A stretch of 60,601 bases of DNA from Rhodospirillales bacterium. Its GTDB lineage: Bacteria; Pseudomonadota; Alphaproteobacteria; JAJFIK01. The position numbers and the translations under genes are program-made. Location of the stretch: contig JAJFIK010000064.1 in NCBI GenBank assembly GCA_021775005.1, positions 1 to 60,601 on the forward strand. Reading direction: 5' to 3'. Below are positions 42,263 to 50,915 of the stretch, one piece after another. Within the stretch, counting starts at the first letter, position 1, and each line of letters opens with the position of its first letter. The notes under the pieces were generated by a model. That model did no database searches. It worked only from the letters and a program-made list of their open reading frames with translations, and was not told where the DNA came from.

Positions 42263-43996
42263 ATGGACCACAACATAACCATACCTTTCCTGCGCGAAAT
42301 CGTGGTGTTTCTTGTGGCGACCAGCGTGATTATTCCGATTTTTCACCGCCTGCGCGTAAGCCCGGTGTTGGGGTACCTCATTGTAGGTGGATTGATCGGT
42401 CCTTTTGGGCTCGGTCTCCTAGCCCAGGAATTCAGCGTTCTCTCCTATTTTGTCATTACAGATTTGGAAGGCATGCGCACCCTTGGGGAACTTGGTGTTG
42501 TCTTTCTTCTGTTTTCCATTGGGCTTGAATTGTCCACTACGCGGCTCTGGACCATGCGGCGCTCGGTCTTCGGTCTGGGGAGCGCGCAGATCGTTGTTTC
42601 CGGAGTTGGCATAGGAGCCGTTGTTTGGCTATTTGGAAACTCCATTGAAGTATCAGTTTTGCTCGGCATGTGCTTGGCACTATCGTCGACGGCCATTGTG
42701 ATGCAGCTCCTATCCCAAAGCCATCGGGTGACCACCCCTGTGGGCCGTCAGGCGTTTTCCATTTTGCTAATGCAGGATCTGGCGGTGGTTCCCATTTTGT
42801 TTGTTGTGGGCATGGTTGGTGCCGGTAGTGGCGGCAACCCAGCACTCACTATTTTGTTCGCTGTTGGTAATGCTGTTCTCGCGGTCGGCATAATATATTT
42901 GGTGGGCCGCATCGTGATGCGACCGTTCTTGCGTTTCGCAGCGATGACGCCGGGCCGGGAGCTCTTCATGGCGGCGGTTCTTCTCGCAATCGTCGGCACC
43001 GCGGCGATGACAGGCATGGCGGGGCTTTCCATGGCTTTGGGGGCGTTCCTTGCTGGTCTTTTGCTGTCGGAAACGGAGTTTCGCCACCAAGTTGAAATCG
43101 ACATGGAACCCTTTAAGGGCCTGATGATGGGCTTGTTCTTTATGTCGGTGGGCATGGGCATTGATTGGCGTCTCCTTTCCGTTGAGCCGGTCAGCATATT
43201 GGCCGCTGTTGTTGGCCTCTATTTTTTCAAGTCCACCGTTGTTGCTCTGCTCAGTGCCGCGTTTGGCGCAAAGCGACACACGGCTTTGGAGGCCGGATTG
43301 CTCCTCGGTCAAAGCGGTGAGTTTGCTTTCATTGTTCTGGCGGCGGCGCTTACAATTGGATTGGTGAGCGCAGAGGTGAGTCTAATTACTTTACTCGTGG
43401 TCGGGCTGACCATGTTGATAACGCCTCTTGTGGCGGCGGGCGCACGACGCATTGCAGCTCGTCTGGAATTGCGAACGGCCTCGAATGAGCAAGGCCTACA
43501 GCTCGCCGACATGGGCGAGGTAGAAGGCCGCGTGCTTGTCGCCGGATTTGGTCGGGTCGGGCGCATGGTAGCGGACGTGCTGGTTGCTGAGACCGTACCT
43601 TATCTGGCGCTAGATGCCGACGCAGATACGGTTCGGATTGCCCGGCGCGACAATCTTCCGGTCTATTATGGTAACGCGGCGCGGCTGGAGCTTTTGCAGC
43701 TCACTCGGATTGAGCAAGCCCGAGCTGTGGTCGTCACTATGAACGCGCCCCAGGCCGCAGAGCAGATCGTGAAGGAAATTCGCGAAGCCTGCCCCACAGT
43801 TCCAGTATTTGCGCGCGCGGCTGACAAAGCCCACGCGACGCGGCTCATAAAAGTCGGCGCAACCATGGCTGTGCCGGAGACCGTCGAAGCGAGCCTTCAA
43901 CTGGCGGGGCAGGTGTTGCGAAGCCTTGGCGCCGGCGATGAAGTGGTGCGGCGCCGGCTTGAAGAACAACGCACTATTGAGAGTATTGAACGCTAG
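42263..43996 (+). CDS. Kef-type K+/H+ antiporter (CPA2 family)
   Basis: The 577-residue protein has an N-terminal membrane domain of about 12 helices (residues 5-395; typical LGYLIVGGLIGPFGLGLL and GLELSTTRLW) and a C-terminal RCK/TrkA-N domain (about 415-530; VLVAGFGRVGRMVADVLVAE with GxGxxG and an acid A-D-A-D at the end of the second strand). It belongs to the KefB/KefC/YbaL-like CPA2 antiporters, which export K+ in response to stress or cytosolic ligands. A KefF-type ancillary protein is not encoded nearby. It is divergent from the nitronate monooxygenase-like gene. Confidence 0.92.
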   Translation: MDHNITIPFLREIVVFLVATSVIIPIFHRLRVSPVLGYLIVGGLIGPFGLGLLAQEFSVLSYFVITDLEGMRTLGELGVVFLLFSIGLELSTTRLWTMRRSVFGLGSAQIVVSGVGIGAVVWLFGNSIEVSVLLGMCLALSSTAIVMQLLSQSHRVTTPVGRQAFSILLMQDLAVVPILFVVGMVGAGSGGNPALTILFAVGNAVLAVGIIYLVGRIVMRPFLRFAAMTPGRELFMAAVLLAIVGTAAMTGMAGLSMALGAFLAGLLLSETEFRHQVEIDMEPFKGLMMGLFFMSVGMGIDWRLLSVEPVSILAAVVGLYFFKSTVVALLSAAFGAKRHTALEAGLLLGQSGEFAFIVLAAALTIGLVSAEVSLITLLVVGLTMLITPLVAAGARRIAARLELRTASNEQGLQLADMGEVEGRVLVAGFGRVGRMVADVLVAETVPYLALDADADTVRIARRDNLPVYYGNAARLELLQLTRIEQARAVVVTMNAPQAAEQIVKEIREACPTVPVFARAADKAHATRLIKVGATMAVPETVEASLQLAGQVLRSLGAGDEVVRRRLEEQRTIESIER

Positions 43997-44083
43997 AGCA
44001 GCATTGTGCAGATTTCTCGCCGCTGTCGCTTTGGTGCTTGTGGTCTGTTAAGGTGCAACCACGTTTGCGTAGGGGAAGAGTAT

Positions 44084-45214
44084 ATGTTTGATAAGTTGAG
44101 TGCCGCCGTTTGTGCTGCCGCATTAGTGATTTCTGGCGGTTCGGCTAGTGCCTTTGACGCTACCTTGGGGGATGACACCTATTTTGTACTGAGCGGTGAT
44201 GCCTGGGTGGCCGTGGCGGCGGGAGGGGATGATGAAGGCCTATTTGCGCGCGGCACCCTGACCGGTGTTGTGCAGCATGTCTTTACCGATGACATTCAGG
44301 GCGGGTTTTTACTGACCCTGGAAGGGCGCTCAAACCAGGACGATGATATTGACAATATCGGAGACGGCCCTCGAGGTGAGATCTATCGCGCCTATGCTTT
44401 TGCCGAAACACGATGGGGCAATTTTGTCGCTGGCAAGACATTCGGTGCTGTGACTGAGTTGGTGGACGTGGCACCCAGCGCTATCGAGCTCAATTACGGA
44501 ATTGATACGCCGTTTTTTATTCACGTCATGCGCCCCCGATTTGCGCCGCGTTCGGCAACCATGTCACCGGATTTTCTGGAGCGCACTGAGCGCGTTGCGT
44601 ACTATTCTCCTGATGGGGACGGTTTTCGCATCGGGGTGAGTTACGCGCCAGAGCTACAGGACGATGGCAAACAGGCGCTGACATCCATTCACTCAAATGA
44701 TGCAATTGAAGTTGCAGTGGTGTGGCGTCAACCTTTTGACGACGGGGCCATCCGCCTTTCCGCCGGATACCAGCAAGCCGCAGCGAATGTTGCACCCGTT
44801 AATATGGCGACGGCGGCGGACCAATCCCATTGGTCTGTTGGCGCGCGGGTAGATTTAAGGGGTTTTCAAGTCAGTGGCGGCATGCAAGTGACGGAAAATA
44901 CCTTGGGGCTTCGCAATATCGACAATGTTTCCTACCAGGGCGGCGTGCTTTATGGTTGGGATGATTTTTCTGTCTCCGCTTCTTATGGGTTTTCTGAGGA
45001 TCAATACTCCCGTAATCTTGTTGTAAATCCAATTCTGGGCGGTTTTGGAGATGCGCGCGTTGAGATGATCGAGGTCGCAGCGCGCTATCAACACAGCGCA
45101 CAGATGGCCCTTTCCGCAGCCATTACTGTCGTGGACTATGAGGATGAAATCATCGCACCCACGGCTGCGAATGACGGTGTTGTTGCGGTGGTTCAATTAC
45201 ATTTCGGGTTTTAG
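44084..45214 (+). CDS. Outer-membrane porin
   Basis: The 376-residue protein starts with a signal peptide (FDKLSAAVCAAALVISGGSASAF, cleaved near ASA|F) and continues as repeated amphipathic beta strands (GNFVAGKTFGAVTELVD, VGARVDLRGFQVSGGMQV, DFSVSASYGFSEDQY), ending in a C-terminal aromatic residue (VVQLHFGF), the outer-membrane assembly signal. It is a general trimeric porin type. The ATG at 44084 follows GGGGAAGAG. It stands after the antiporter gene and before a secreted hydrolase gene five bases later. Confidence 0.9.
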   Translation: MFDKLSAAVCAAALVISGGSASAFDATLGDDTYFVLSGDAWVAVAAGGDDEGLFARGTLTGVVQHVFTDDIQGGFLLTLEGRSNQDDDIDNIGDGPRGEIYRAYAFAETRWGNFVAGKTFGAVTELVDVAPSAIELNYGIDTPFFIHVMRPRFAPRSATMSPDFLERTERVAYYSPDGDGFRIGVSYAPELQDDGKQALTSIHSNDAIEVAVVWRQPFDDGAIRLSAGYQQAAANVAPVNMATAADQSHWSVGARVDLRGFQVSGGMQVTENTLGLRNIDNVSYQGGVLYGWDDFSVSASYGFSEDQYSRNLVVNPILGGFGDARVEMIEVAARYQHSAQMALSAAITVVDYEDEIIAPTAANDGVVAVVQLHFGF

Positions 45215-45219
45215 CGACG

Positions 45220-46065
45220 ATGCCGCACGGTGATATACGAGTGATGCCGAGTTGGCCCTTACGCTTTTTTGCGTTCGCTGTGCTGTCGGTTTTTCTCGGC
45301 GCTACGAGCCCTGTTAGTGCACAAAACTTAACGTCAGGCCAGCAAAGCGAAGCGCAGCGCACATGGGATGGTGGGCTGATTTTTGTGCCGTTTCGCGGCG
45401 GCGTGGCTTGGGGTCCATTGCAGGACCTGATGCCATGGATGCTTACCGAACTTGGGGGGGAGAGCTTTCCAACCATCATTTATATGCATGGTTGTTCGGG
45501 GATCGACGGAATATCACGCCAAGTAGGTAACACTTACGCAGCGCAAGGGTTTGTGGTGATTGCGCCAGATAGTTTTGCCAGACAGAACAAACCTGCGAGC
45601 TGCGATCCGGTAACGAACGAGAGCGGTATGCATCGCGGCGTGCTCGCCTGGCGTCAGGCCGAATTGGATCTTGCCATCCGAAATGCTCGAGCCTTGGCTT
45701 TCGTCGATGGCAGCCGCATCAGCGCACATGGTTTTAGCGAAGGCGCCATTACCGTTGCTACTTTTGAAGGGGTGCCTATCAATGCACGCATTGTGGAAGG
45801 CTGGACCTGCCATGCGGGTTGGGTGGAATATGTTGGAATTAACGCGCCCGATAATGAGCCCGTTCTTACGCTGGTAGGTGAAGTTGACCCGTGGTTCCAG
45901 CAAGCATGGAGCCGAGGTGATTGCGGGCGTTATCTCAACAATTCCAATGGATCGCGATCAATTGTCTATGAGCGCGCGCATCGCCTTGGTGGACTTCATT
46001 ACCTTTTTTGGGACCCCGTAGCGCAGGCTGAGGTGTTCAACTTCATTGAGCAACATTCAAACTGA
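45220..46065 (+). CDS. Secreted alpha/beta hydrolase (dienelactone-hydrolase-like)
   Basis: The 281-residue protein has an N-terminal signal peptide (LRFFAFAVLSVFLGATSPVSAQ; start at 45220 or a few codons later at the second Met) and an alpha/beta-hydrolase core. The oxyanion side is YMHGCSG, the nucleophile Ser is in AHGFSEGAIT (G-F-S-E-G), the acid is D in LVGEVDPWF and the His is in LGGLHYLFW. The length and topology resemble periplasmic dienelactone hydrolases. Substrate unknown. It follows the porin by five bases and may share its transcript. Confidence 0.86.
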   Translation: MPHGDIRVMPSWPLRFFAFAVLSVFLGATSPVSAQNLTSGQQSEAQRTWDGGLIFVPFRGGVAWGPLQDLMPWMLTELGGESFPTIIYMHGCSGIDGISRQVGNTYAAQGFVVIAPDSFARQNKPASCDPVTNESGMHRGVLAWRQAELDLAIRNARALAFVDGSRISAHGFSEGAITVATFEGVPINARIVEGWTCHAGWVEYVGINAPDNEPVLTLVGEVDPWFQQAWSRGDCGRYLNNSNGSRSIVYERAHRLGGLHYLFWDPVAQAEVFNFIEQHSN

Positions 46066-46118
46066 AGCGTAGTTCCAATTTTTGCCAAAATTGTGGGCTA
46101 TTGGATTAGAATGTCAGC

Positions 46119-47069
46119 ATGACCGGGACATCAAGTAGATTGGACCAAGGCGCGCGATCAGTCATCATGATCCGGCCCCATGCCTTCCGCGTGAATGAAG
46201 AAACAGCCGTCGATAATAAATTTCAGGCGACCGCCGTGGATGAACCTGCCGGCGTTCTTGCCGCGCGTGCCTTAGCGGAAGTTGACCGGGTAATCGCCGC
46301 GCTTGAGGAGGCAGGCGTTACGGTTCATGTGTTCGATGATGATGGGACGCGCGATACACCAGATTCGCTTTTTCCAAACAATTGGATATCCGCCGGGCCC
46401 GATGGGCGCATTGTGCTTTATCCCATGTTTACCCCAAATCGCCGCAGAGAACGCCGCGCCGACGTGGTTCGAATGCTGCGCGGTGCCTATGACGTGTCCG
46501 AGATCATGGATTGGTCGAGTTTTGAGAGTGAAGATCAGATACTTGAAGGAACCGGCTCCATTGTCTTTGATTATGTCAATCGTATCGCCTATGCGGCGCG
46601 ATCTGAGCGGGCTGATGAGGACTTGTTCGCCAAGTATTGCGATGAGTTCGGGTTTGAGCAGGTGCTCTTTGATGCGCTGGATCAAGACGGTGACATCATC
46701 TACCACACCAATGTTGTCATGGCTGTCTGCGAGAAAATCGCATTGGTGGGGCTCGACTGCGTCGCGGATCAGTCAGACCGAGCGCGCATTTCGGCACGAC
46801 TAAGCGCAACCGGCCACGAAATTGTCACGCTTACGCAAGCTCAGATCAACGCGTTTGCCGGGAACTGCCTGGAGCTCGAAGGTGAAAGCGGCCCCGTACT
46901 AGTCATGTCCTCACGAGCGCTGGCAGCATTTCGCCCCGAACAAATTGCTACTATTGAACGCCACATGGCAATTCTAACATTCGACATTCCCACCATTGAA
47001 CTGGCGGGCGGGTCTGTGCGCTGCTTGATGGCTGATGTGCATTTGCAGAAGAGCAGCGAGCCTACATAA
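46119..47069 (+). CDS. ctlX: CtlX-type amidinohydrolase/citrulline-ureohydrolase family
   Basis: The 316-residue protein is of the guanidino-group modifying superfamily (arginine deiminase/DDAH fold). IMIRPHAFRVNEETAVDNKFQ, SLFPNNWISAGPDGRIVLYPM and ILEGTGSIVFDY are conserved blocks; the catalytic His is in DIIYHTNVV (about 195), and the nucleophile is the late Cys (about C302) in GGSVRCLMADVH. The family known as CtlX is reported to act on citrulline or arginine. The gene converges on the E2 gene with an eight-base overlap of coding ends. The symbol reflects family similarity and not proven activity. Confidence 0.85.
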   Translation: MTGTSSRLDQGARSVIMIRPHAFRVNEETAVDNKFQATAVDEPAGVLAARALAEVDRVIAALEEAGVTVHVFDDDGTRDTPDSLFPNNWISAGPDGRIVLYPMFTPNRRRERRADVVRMLRGAYDVSEIMDWSSFESEDQILEGTGSIVFDYVNRIAYAARSERADEDLFAKYCDEFGFEQVLFDALDQDGDIIYHTNVVMAVCEKIALVGLDCVADQSDRARISARLSATGHEIVTLTQAQINAFAGNCLELEGESGPVLVMSSRALAAFRPEQIATIERHMAILTFDIPTIELAGGSVRCLMADVHLQKSSEPT

Positions 47070-48297
47070 AGATTGTCGCGGGGTGTTCCATATAGCCCTT
47101 CATAGCTTGGATCATTTGCGCCGCAACGTATCCGTCCACGACGCGATGATCAAAGCTCGATGAAAGGTTCATCATCAGGCGCGTGGTGATGGTGCCGTTT
47201 AATGGCACCACGCGCTCAGCGATTTTATTGACGCCGATGATTGCCACTTCGGGGTGGTTGATCACCGGGGTGGTTACAATACCGCCGATGGGGCCCAGAC
47301 TGGTGATGGTGATGGAGCTTCCTGAAAGTTCACCCATCTTGGCCTTGCCCTCGCGGGCTGCGGTGGAAAGGCGCGCCACTTCATTGGCGCAGTCCCATAC
47401 ATCCAGGGCTTCAGCGTGTTTGATCACGGGGACCATCAAGCCATTGCCGGTTTGAGCTGCGATGCCAATGTGCGCGGCGTCATAGCGTGTGATGATGCCG
47501 GCCTCAACGTCAAACGTAGCATTGGCTTCGGGAAATTCCCGCAGCACTTTCACTAGCGTTTGCATGATAAACGGCAAGATTGTAAGTTTTGGTTGGCCGT
47601 CGGCGCGGGTGGCATTGAGGTGTTTGCGTAAGGCTTCAAGTTCGGTGACGTCCACTTCTTCCACATAAGCAAAGTGCGGAATGGAACGTTTGCTGAGGGC
47701 CATCTTCTCGGCGATTTTGCGCCGCAGGCCTATGAGCTTGATTTCTTCCACACCGGTGCGTTTGGTCTTTGCAGATGTCGCCGCCACACGCCCGCCGCCC
47801 TTCACAAAGGCGTCAAAGTCATCGCGGGTAATACGGCCCTTGGGGCCGGAACCTGCAACGACGTTCAAATCCACATCCGCTTCCATAGCGCGGCGGCGAA
47901 TGGATGGCGACGTGAGCGGGCGCTCGCTTGCGGCATCGGGTGACTTGGCTGGTGCAGGCGGCGGCGTGGGTGCTGCAACCGGAGCCGCGACCGGTGTCGG
48001 TGCGGGCGTTTCCGTCACTGGGGCGGCAGGGGCTGGTGCCGGTGCGCTTGCATCACCGTCACGCTCAAACACTAAAAGTTCACTGCCGACCGCAAGAATG
48101 TCGCCGGGTTCACCGGTGGTGCTGACAATTGTTGCGTCAAAGGGCGCGGGGATTTCCACCGTGGCCTTATCGGTCATGACATCGACCACATTGTCATCTT
48201 CCTTGACCACGTCGCCGGGTTTTACGTGCCATTCGACAACTTCGGCCTCGGTAATGCCTTCTCCAAGATCGGGTAATCTAAATGCGTGATGAGCCAT
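47062..48297 (-). CDS. bkdB: Branched-chain 2-oxoacid dehydrogenase E2 (dihydrolipoyl transacylase)
   Basis: The 411-residue protein has one lipoyl domain (1-80, lipoyl-Lys K44 in VMTDKATVEIP), an Ala/Pro-rich linker, a peripheral subunit-binding domain (about 128-165, SPSIRRRAMEADVDLNVV) and a C-terminal acyltransferase domain with SFDHRVVDGYVAAQM (H and D of the catalytic motif). It moves the acyl group from E1 to CoA in the degradation of leucine, isoleucine and valine. It is the third gene of the E1alpha-E1beta-E2 operon, three bases after E1beta. No E3 lies in the window. It could also be a related 2-oxoacid complex. Confidence 0.93.
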   Translation of the reverse strand: MAHHAFRLPDLGEGITEAEVVEWHVKPGDVVKEDDNVVDVMTDKATVEIPAPFDATIVSTTGEPGDILAVGSELLVFERDGDASAPAPAPAAPVTETPAPTPVAAPVAAPTPPPAPAKSPDAASERPLTSPSIRRRAMEADVDLNVVAGSGPKGRITRDDFDAFVKGGGRVAATSAKTKRTGVEEIKLIGLRRKIAEKMALSKRSIPHFAYVEEVDVTELEALRKHLNATRADGQPKLTILPFIMQTLVKVLREFPEANATFDVEAGIITRYDAAHIGIAAQTGNGLMVPVIKHAEALDVWDCANEVARLSTAAREGKAKMGELSGSSITITSLGPIGGIVTTPVINHPEVAIIGVNKIAERVVPLNGTITTRLMMNLSSSFDHRVVDGYVAAQMIQAMKGYMEHPATIFM

Positions 48298-48300
48298 GGC

Positions 48301-49314
48301 TTAAACTTTCATGACGTGTTGAAGCGCATTGATGATGCGCGCTTGGCTGGGGAAATACTCCCACTCATGGGCGTGGGGGTAGGGTGTGTCCCACCCGGTT
48401 ACGCGTGTGATGGGAGCCTCCAGATGGTAGAAGCAATTTTCCTGAATGGCAGCGGAAAGTTCAGCGCCAAAGCCACTGGTTTTTGGAGCCTCATGGACGA
48501 TGACGCACTTGCCGGTTTTTTCCACCGACCAGGTGATGGTGTCGAGATCAACTGGCGCAAGGGTGCGCAGATCGATGATCTCCGCATCAATACCGGATTT
48601 CGCCACTGCCGCCAGGGCTACATGCACCATGGTGCCATAGGTAATGATGGACGCGTCTTTGCCCGCGCGCACGACTTTGGCTTTGCCAAGCGGCACAGTG
48701 TAGTGCCCATCAGGAACATCGCCGCCAGAGTGCTGCGCCCAGCTTTTGGCTGCCGCTTCGTGGTCGCCATCAAACGGGCCATTGTAGAGCCGTTTTGGTT
48801 CAAAGAAAATCACCGGGTCGTCGTCTTCCACGGCGCTGATCAGCAGGCCCTTTGCATCATGGGGCGTTGAGGGTACCACGACTTTGATGCCTGGGATGTG
48901 AGTGAAGAACGCTTCAGGGCTCATGGAATGGGTTTGCCCCCCCCGAATACCGCCGCCCCAGGGGCTGCGCACGGTGACAGGCGCGGTATACTGGCCGGCA
49001 CTGCGATAACGCAGGCGCGAAAGCTCAGAGATAATTTGATCAAAGCCTGGGAAGATATAGTCAGAAAACTGAATTTCGGCGATGGGGCGTAGCCCATTTG
49101 CGCCCATACCAATGGCCATGGCGATAATGCCGGCCTCGGTGATGGGGCTATCGAAAACGCGCTGAAGACCGTGCTTGGCTTGCAGTCCATCGGTTGCGCG
49201 AAACACGCCGCCGAAATAGCCGGTGTCTTCGCCGAAGATGACAACATTTGGGTCGCGCTCGAGCAAAATGTCTTGGGCCGCGTTGAGGGCCTGAATCATA
49301 TTTTGTTGTGGCAT
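48301..49314 (-). CDS. bkdA2: Branched-chain 2-oxoacid dehydrogenase E1 beta
   Basis: The 337-residue protein is the E1 beta transketolase-like chain: DPNVVIFGEDTGYFGGVFRATDGL, FDSPITEAGIIAMAIGMG (the Glu that activates thiamine diphosphate), PWGGGIRGGQTHSMSPEAFFTHIPG and the C-terminal HEAPKTSGFGAELSA are standard. It pairs with the E1 alpha subunit encoded just upstream (two-base gap). The context with a one-lipoyl E2 and the long N-terminal extension of E1 alpha supports the branched-chain complex and not pyruvate dehydrogenase. Confidence 0.93.
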   Translation of the reverse strand: MPQQNMIQALNAAQDILLERDPNVVIFGEDTGYFGGVFRATDGLQAKHGLQRVFDSPITEAGIIAMAIGMGANGLRPIAEIQFSDYIFPGFDQIISELSRLRYRSAGQYTAPVTVRSPWGGGIRGGQTHSMSPEAFFTHIPGIKVVVPSTPHDAKGLLISAVEDDDPVIFFEPKRLYNGPFDGDHEAAAKSWAQHSGGDVPDGHYTVPLGKAKVVRAGKDASIITYGTMVHVALAAVAKSGIDAEIIDLRTLAPVDLDTITWSVEKTGKCVIVHEAPKTSGFGAELSAAIQENCFYHLEAPITRVTGWDTPYPHAHEWEYFPSQARIINALQHVMKV

Positions 49315-49316
49315 GA

Positions 49317-50540
49317 TCAGGCTCCAAACTCTTCGCGTTGGCGTTTCAGGTTTGGCGGCATGTCCTTCAAAACATCATCGAAGAGGGTCACCGGGTCCGG
49401 GCGCGGGGCGGCATTGAGCGTACCATAACCTTCGGCTTCCTTAAGATCGTTGAGAACTTGATCAGTAATCTCACCTTCCATTTGCGCATGGCGTTCGTCC
49501 GACCACTCACCAATGACAATCAGGTGCGTCTTAAGCCGTTCAATGGGATCGCCTAAGGGCCAACTCCCCCAATCCTCCTTGGGGCGATAGCGTGCCGGGT
49601 CGTCGCTGGTGGAGTGCGCGCCACCGCGATAAGTGAGAGCTTCAATAAATGTGGCACCAAAGCCTTTGCGCGCGCGTTCTGCCGCCCAGGTCGTTGCCGC
49701 ATGCATGGCGAGAACGTCATTGCCGTCAACACGCAGACCTGGAATGCCATAGCCGATGCCTTTGGCGGCGAAAGTCGTTTCATTGCCGCCAGCGATGCCT
49801 TGGAAGGTTGAGATGGCCCATTGATTGTTGACCAGGTTCAGGATCACCGGCGCGCGATAAACGCTGGCGAGCGTCATGGCGACGTGGAAATCACCTTCTG
49901 CACTAGAGCCTTCACCAATCCAACTTGCCGCAATGGCCTCCTCGCCTTTGTAGGCGCAGGCCATCGCCCAACCCACAGCTTGCGGGAATTGGGTGCATAG
50001 ATTTCCTGAGATTGAAAAGAGGTTCCCTTCACGCCAGGTGTAGTGAACCGGTAGTTGGCGTCCCATCAGATTGTCCCGCGCATTGGACATGCAATGGCTG
50101 GCCATATCCACCATGCTGCGACCGCGCACAAACAAAAGGCCTTGCTGGCGATAGCTGGGAAAAAGTGTGTCTTCATCACGCAAAGCCATGCCCTGGCCAA
50201 TGGCGATCGCTTCCTCACCATTACTGGTCATGTAAAAAGACATCTTGCCCTGGCGGTGCATGCGCAACATGCGATTGTCGTAGATACGAGTCTGCACCAT
50301 GTGGCGCAGGGCCGTGCGCAAGGTTTCAGCACTGAGCTTGGGGTCCCACGGTCCGACCGCCTTGCCATCATCGTCAAGGACCCGAATTAAGCCATAGGAA
50401 AGGTCGTGGGTTTCACGCGCTGCTACATCAATTTTGGGGCGTGCCGCCGCACCAGCGGGTTCAAGGGGCACGGAACTAAAGTCCGGCGCATCACCCGGGC
50501 GCGCGACATTGGATGGAACATGAAGGTTGTTCTGAGCCAT
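49317..50540 (-). CDS. bkdA1: Branched-chain 2-oxoacid dehydrogenase E1 alpha
   Basis: The 407-residue subunit decarboxylates branched 2-oxoacids with thiamine diphosphate. The cofactor motif is GEGSSAEGD...NNQW (GDG-like at about 215, closing N at about 243), and YRGGAHSTSDDPARYR near 310 is the phosphorylation-loop region seen in BCKDH and PDH alpha chains. The ATG at 50540 (MAQNNLHVP) is preferred to a GTG six codons earlier, because GGAG lies twelve bases ahead. It is the first gene of the operon; no regulator (BkdR/Lrp) is visible upstream. Confidence 0.93.
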   Translation of the reverse strand: MAQNNLHVPSNVARPGDAPDFSSVPLEPAGAAARPKIDVAARETHDLSYGLIRVLDDDGKAVGPWDPKLSAETLRTALRHMVQTRIYDNRMLRMHRQGKMSFYMTSNGEEAIAIGQGMALRDEDTLFPSYRQQGLLFVRGRSMVDMASHCMSNARDNLMGRQLPVHYTWREGNLFSISGNLCTQFPQAVGWAMACAYKGEEAIAASWIGEGSSAEGDFHVAMTLASVYRAPVILNLVNNQWAISTFQGIAGGNETTFAAKGIGYGIPGLRVDGNDVLAMHAATTWAAERARKGFGATFIEALTYRGGAHSTSDDPARYRPKEDWGSWPLGDPIERLKTHLIVIGEWSDERHAQMEGEITDQVLNDLKEAEGYGTLNAAPRPDPVTLFDDVLKDMPPNLKRQREEFGA

Positions 50541-50915
50541 CTTTGCATTTCTCTCCACTTACGGACCGCCTGCCCATTTTTATTACTCTGCCGTTACAGG
50601 TCTGATTTACTCAGCGCGCGGGGAACGCTACGCCGAATAACGGGAAGGGCGGCGGATATCGTCGTATAATTTTGGCTTGGATATACTGGCTAAAGCGGAG
50701 AAGGGCTACTCTCCGTGTGGAGATTTCATAAACACCCTCTCGGATGGCCTTTCGGGGTCGGAATTTTTCAATTCTGCTTGGTTTTCCGCAATATCGTTTT
50801 CATAATGGGTCAGGCGGGGTTGGCCGAGAATCGCTTCCCTTCAGACCCATTGCGACAGCAGGTCTGCTGGGCCACCATACCGCAGCGCAATACCAGGAGA
50901 GGGTGCCGCCCCTAA
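50541..50915. other. Intergenic region between bkd operon and redoxin/2OG gene
   Basis: This roughly 375-base divergent gap holds the promoters of the bkd operon (minus) and the oxygenase gene (plus). One weak hairpin (CGGAGA/TCTCCG, 50696-50715) and an isolated TATAAT (50665-50670) without a matching -35 are the only features seen. Short ORFs in it have no recognisable content. Confidence 0.5.

Noticed and set aside
50559-50915. Short plus and minus frames in the gap before the second redoxin/2OG gene
   Set aside because: No ribosome binding site or conserved pattern; composition like non-coding DNA.
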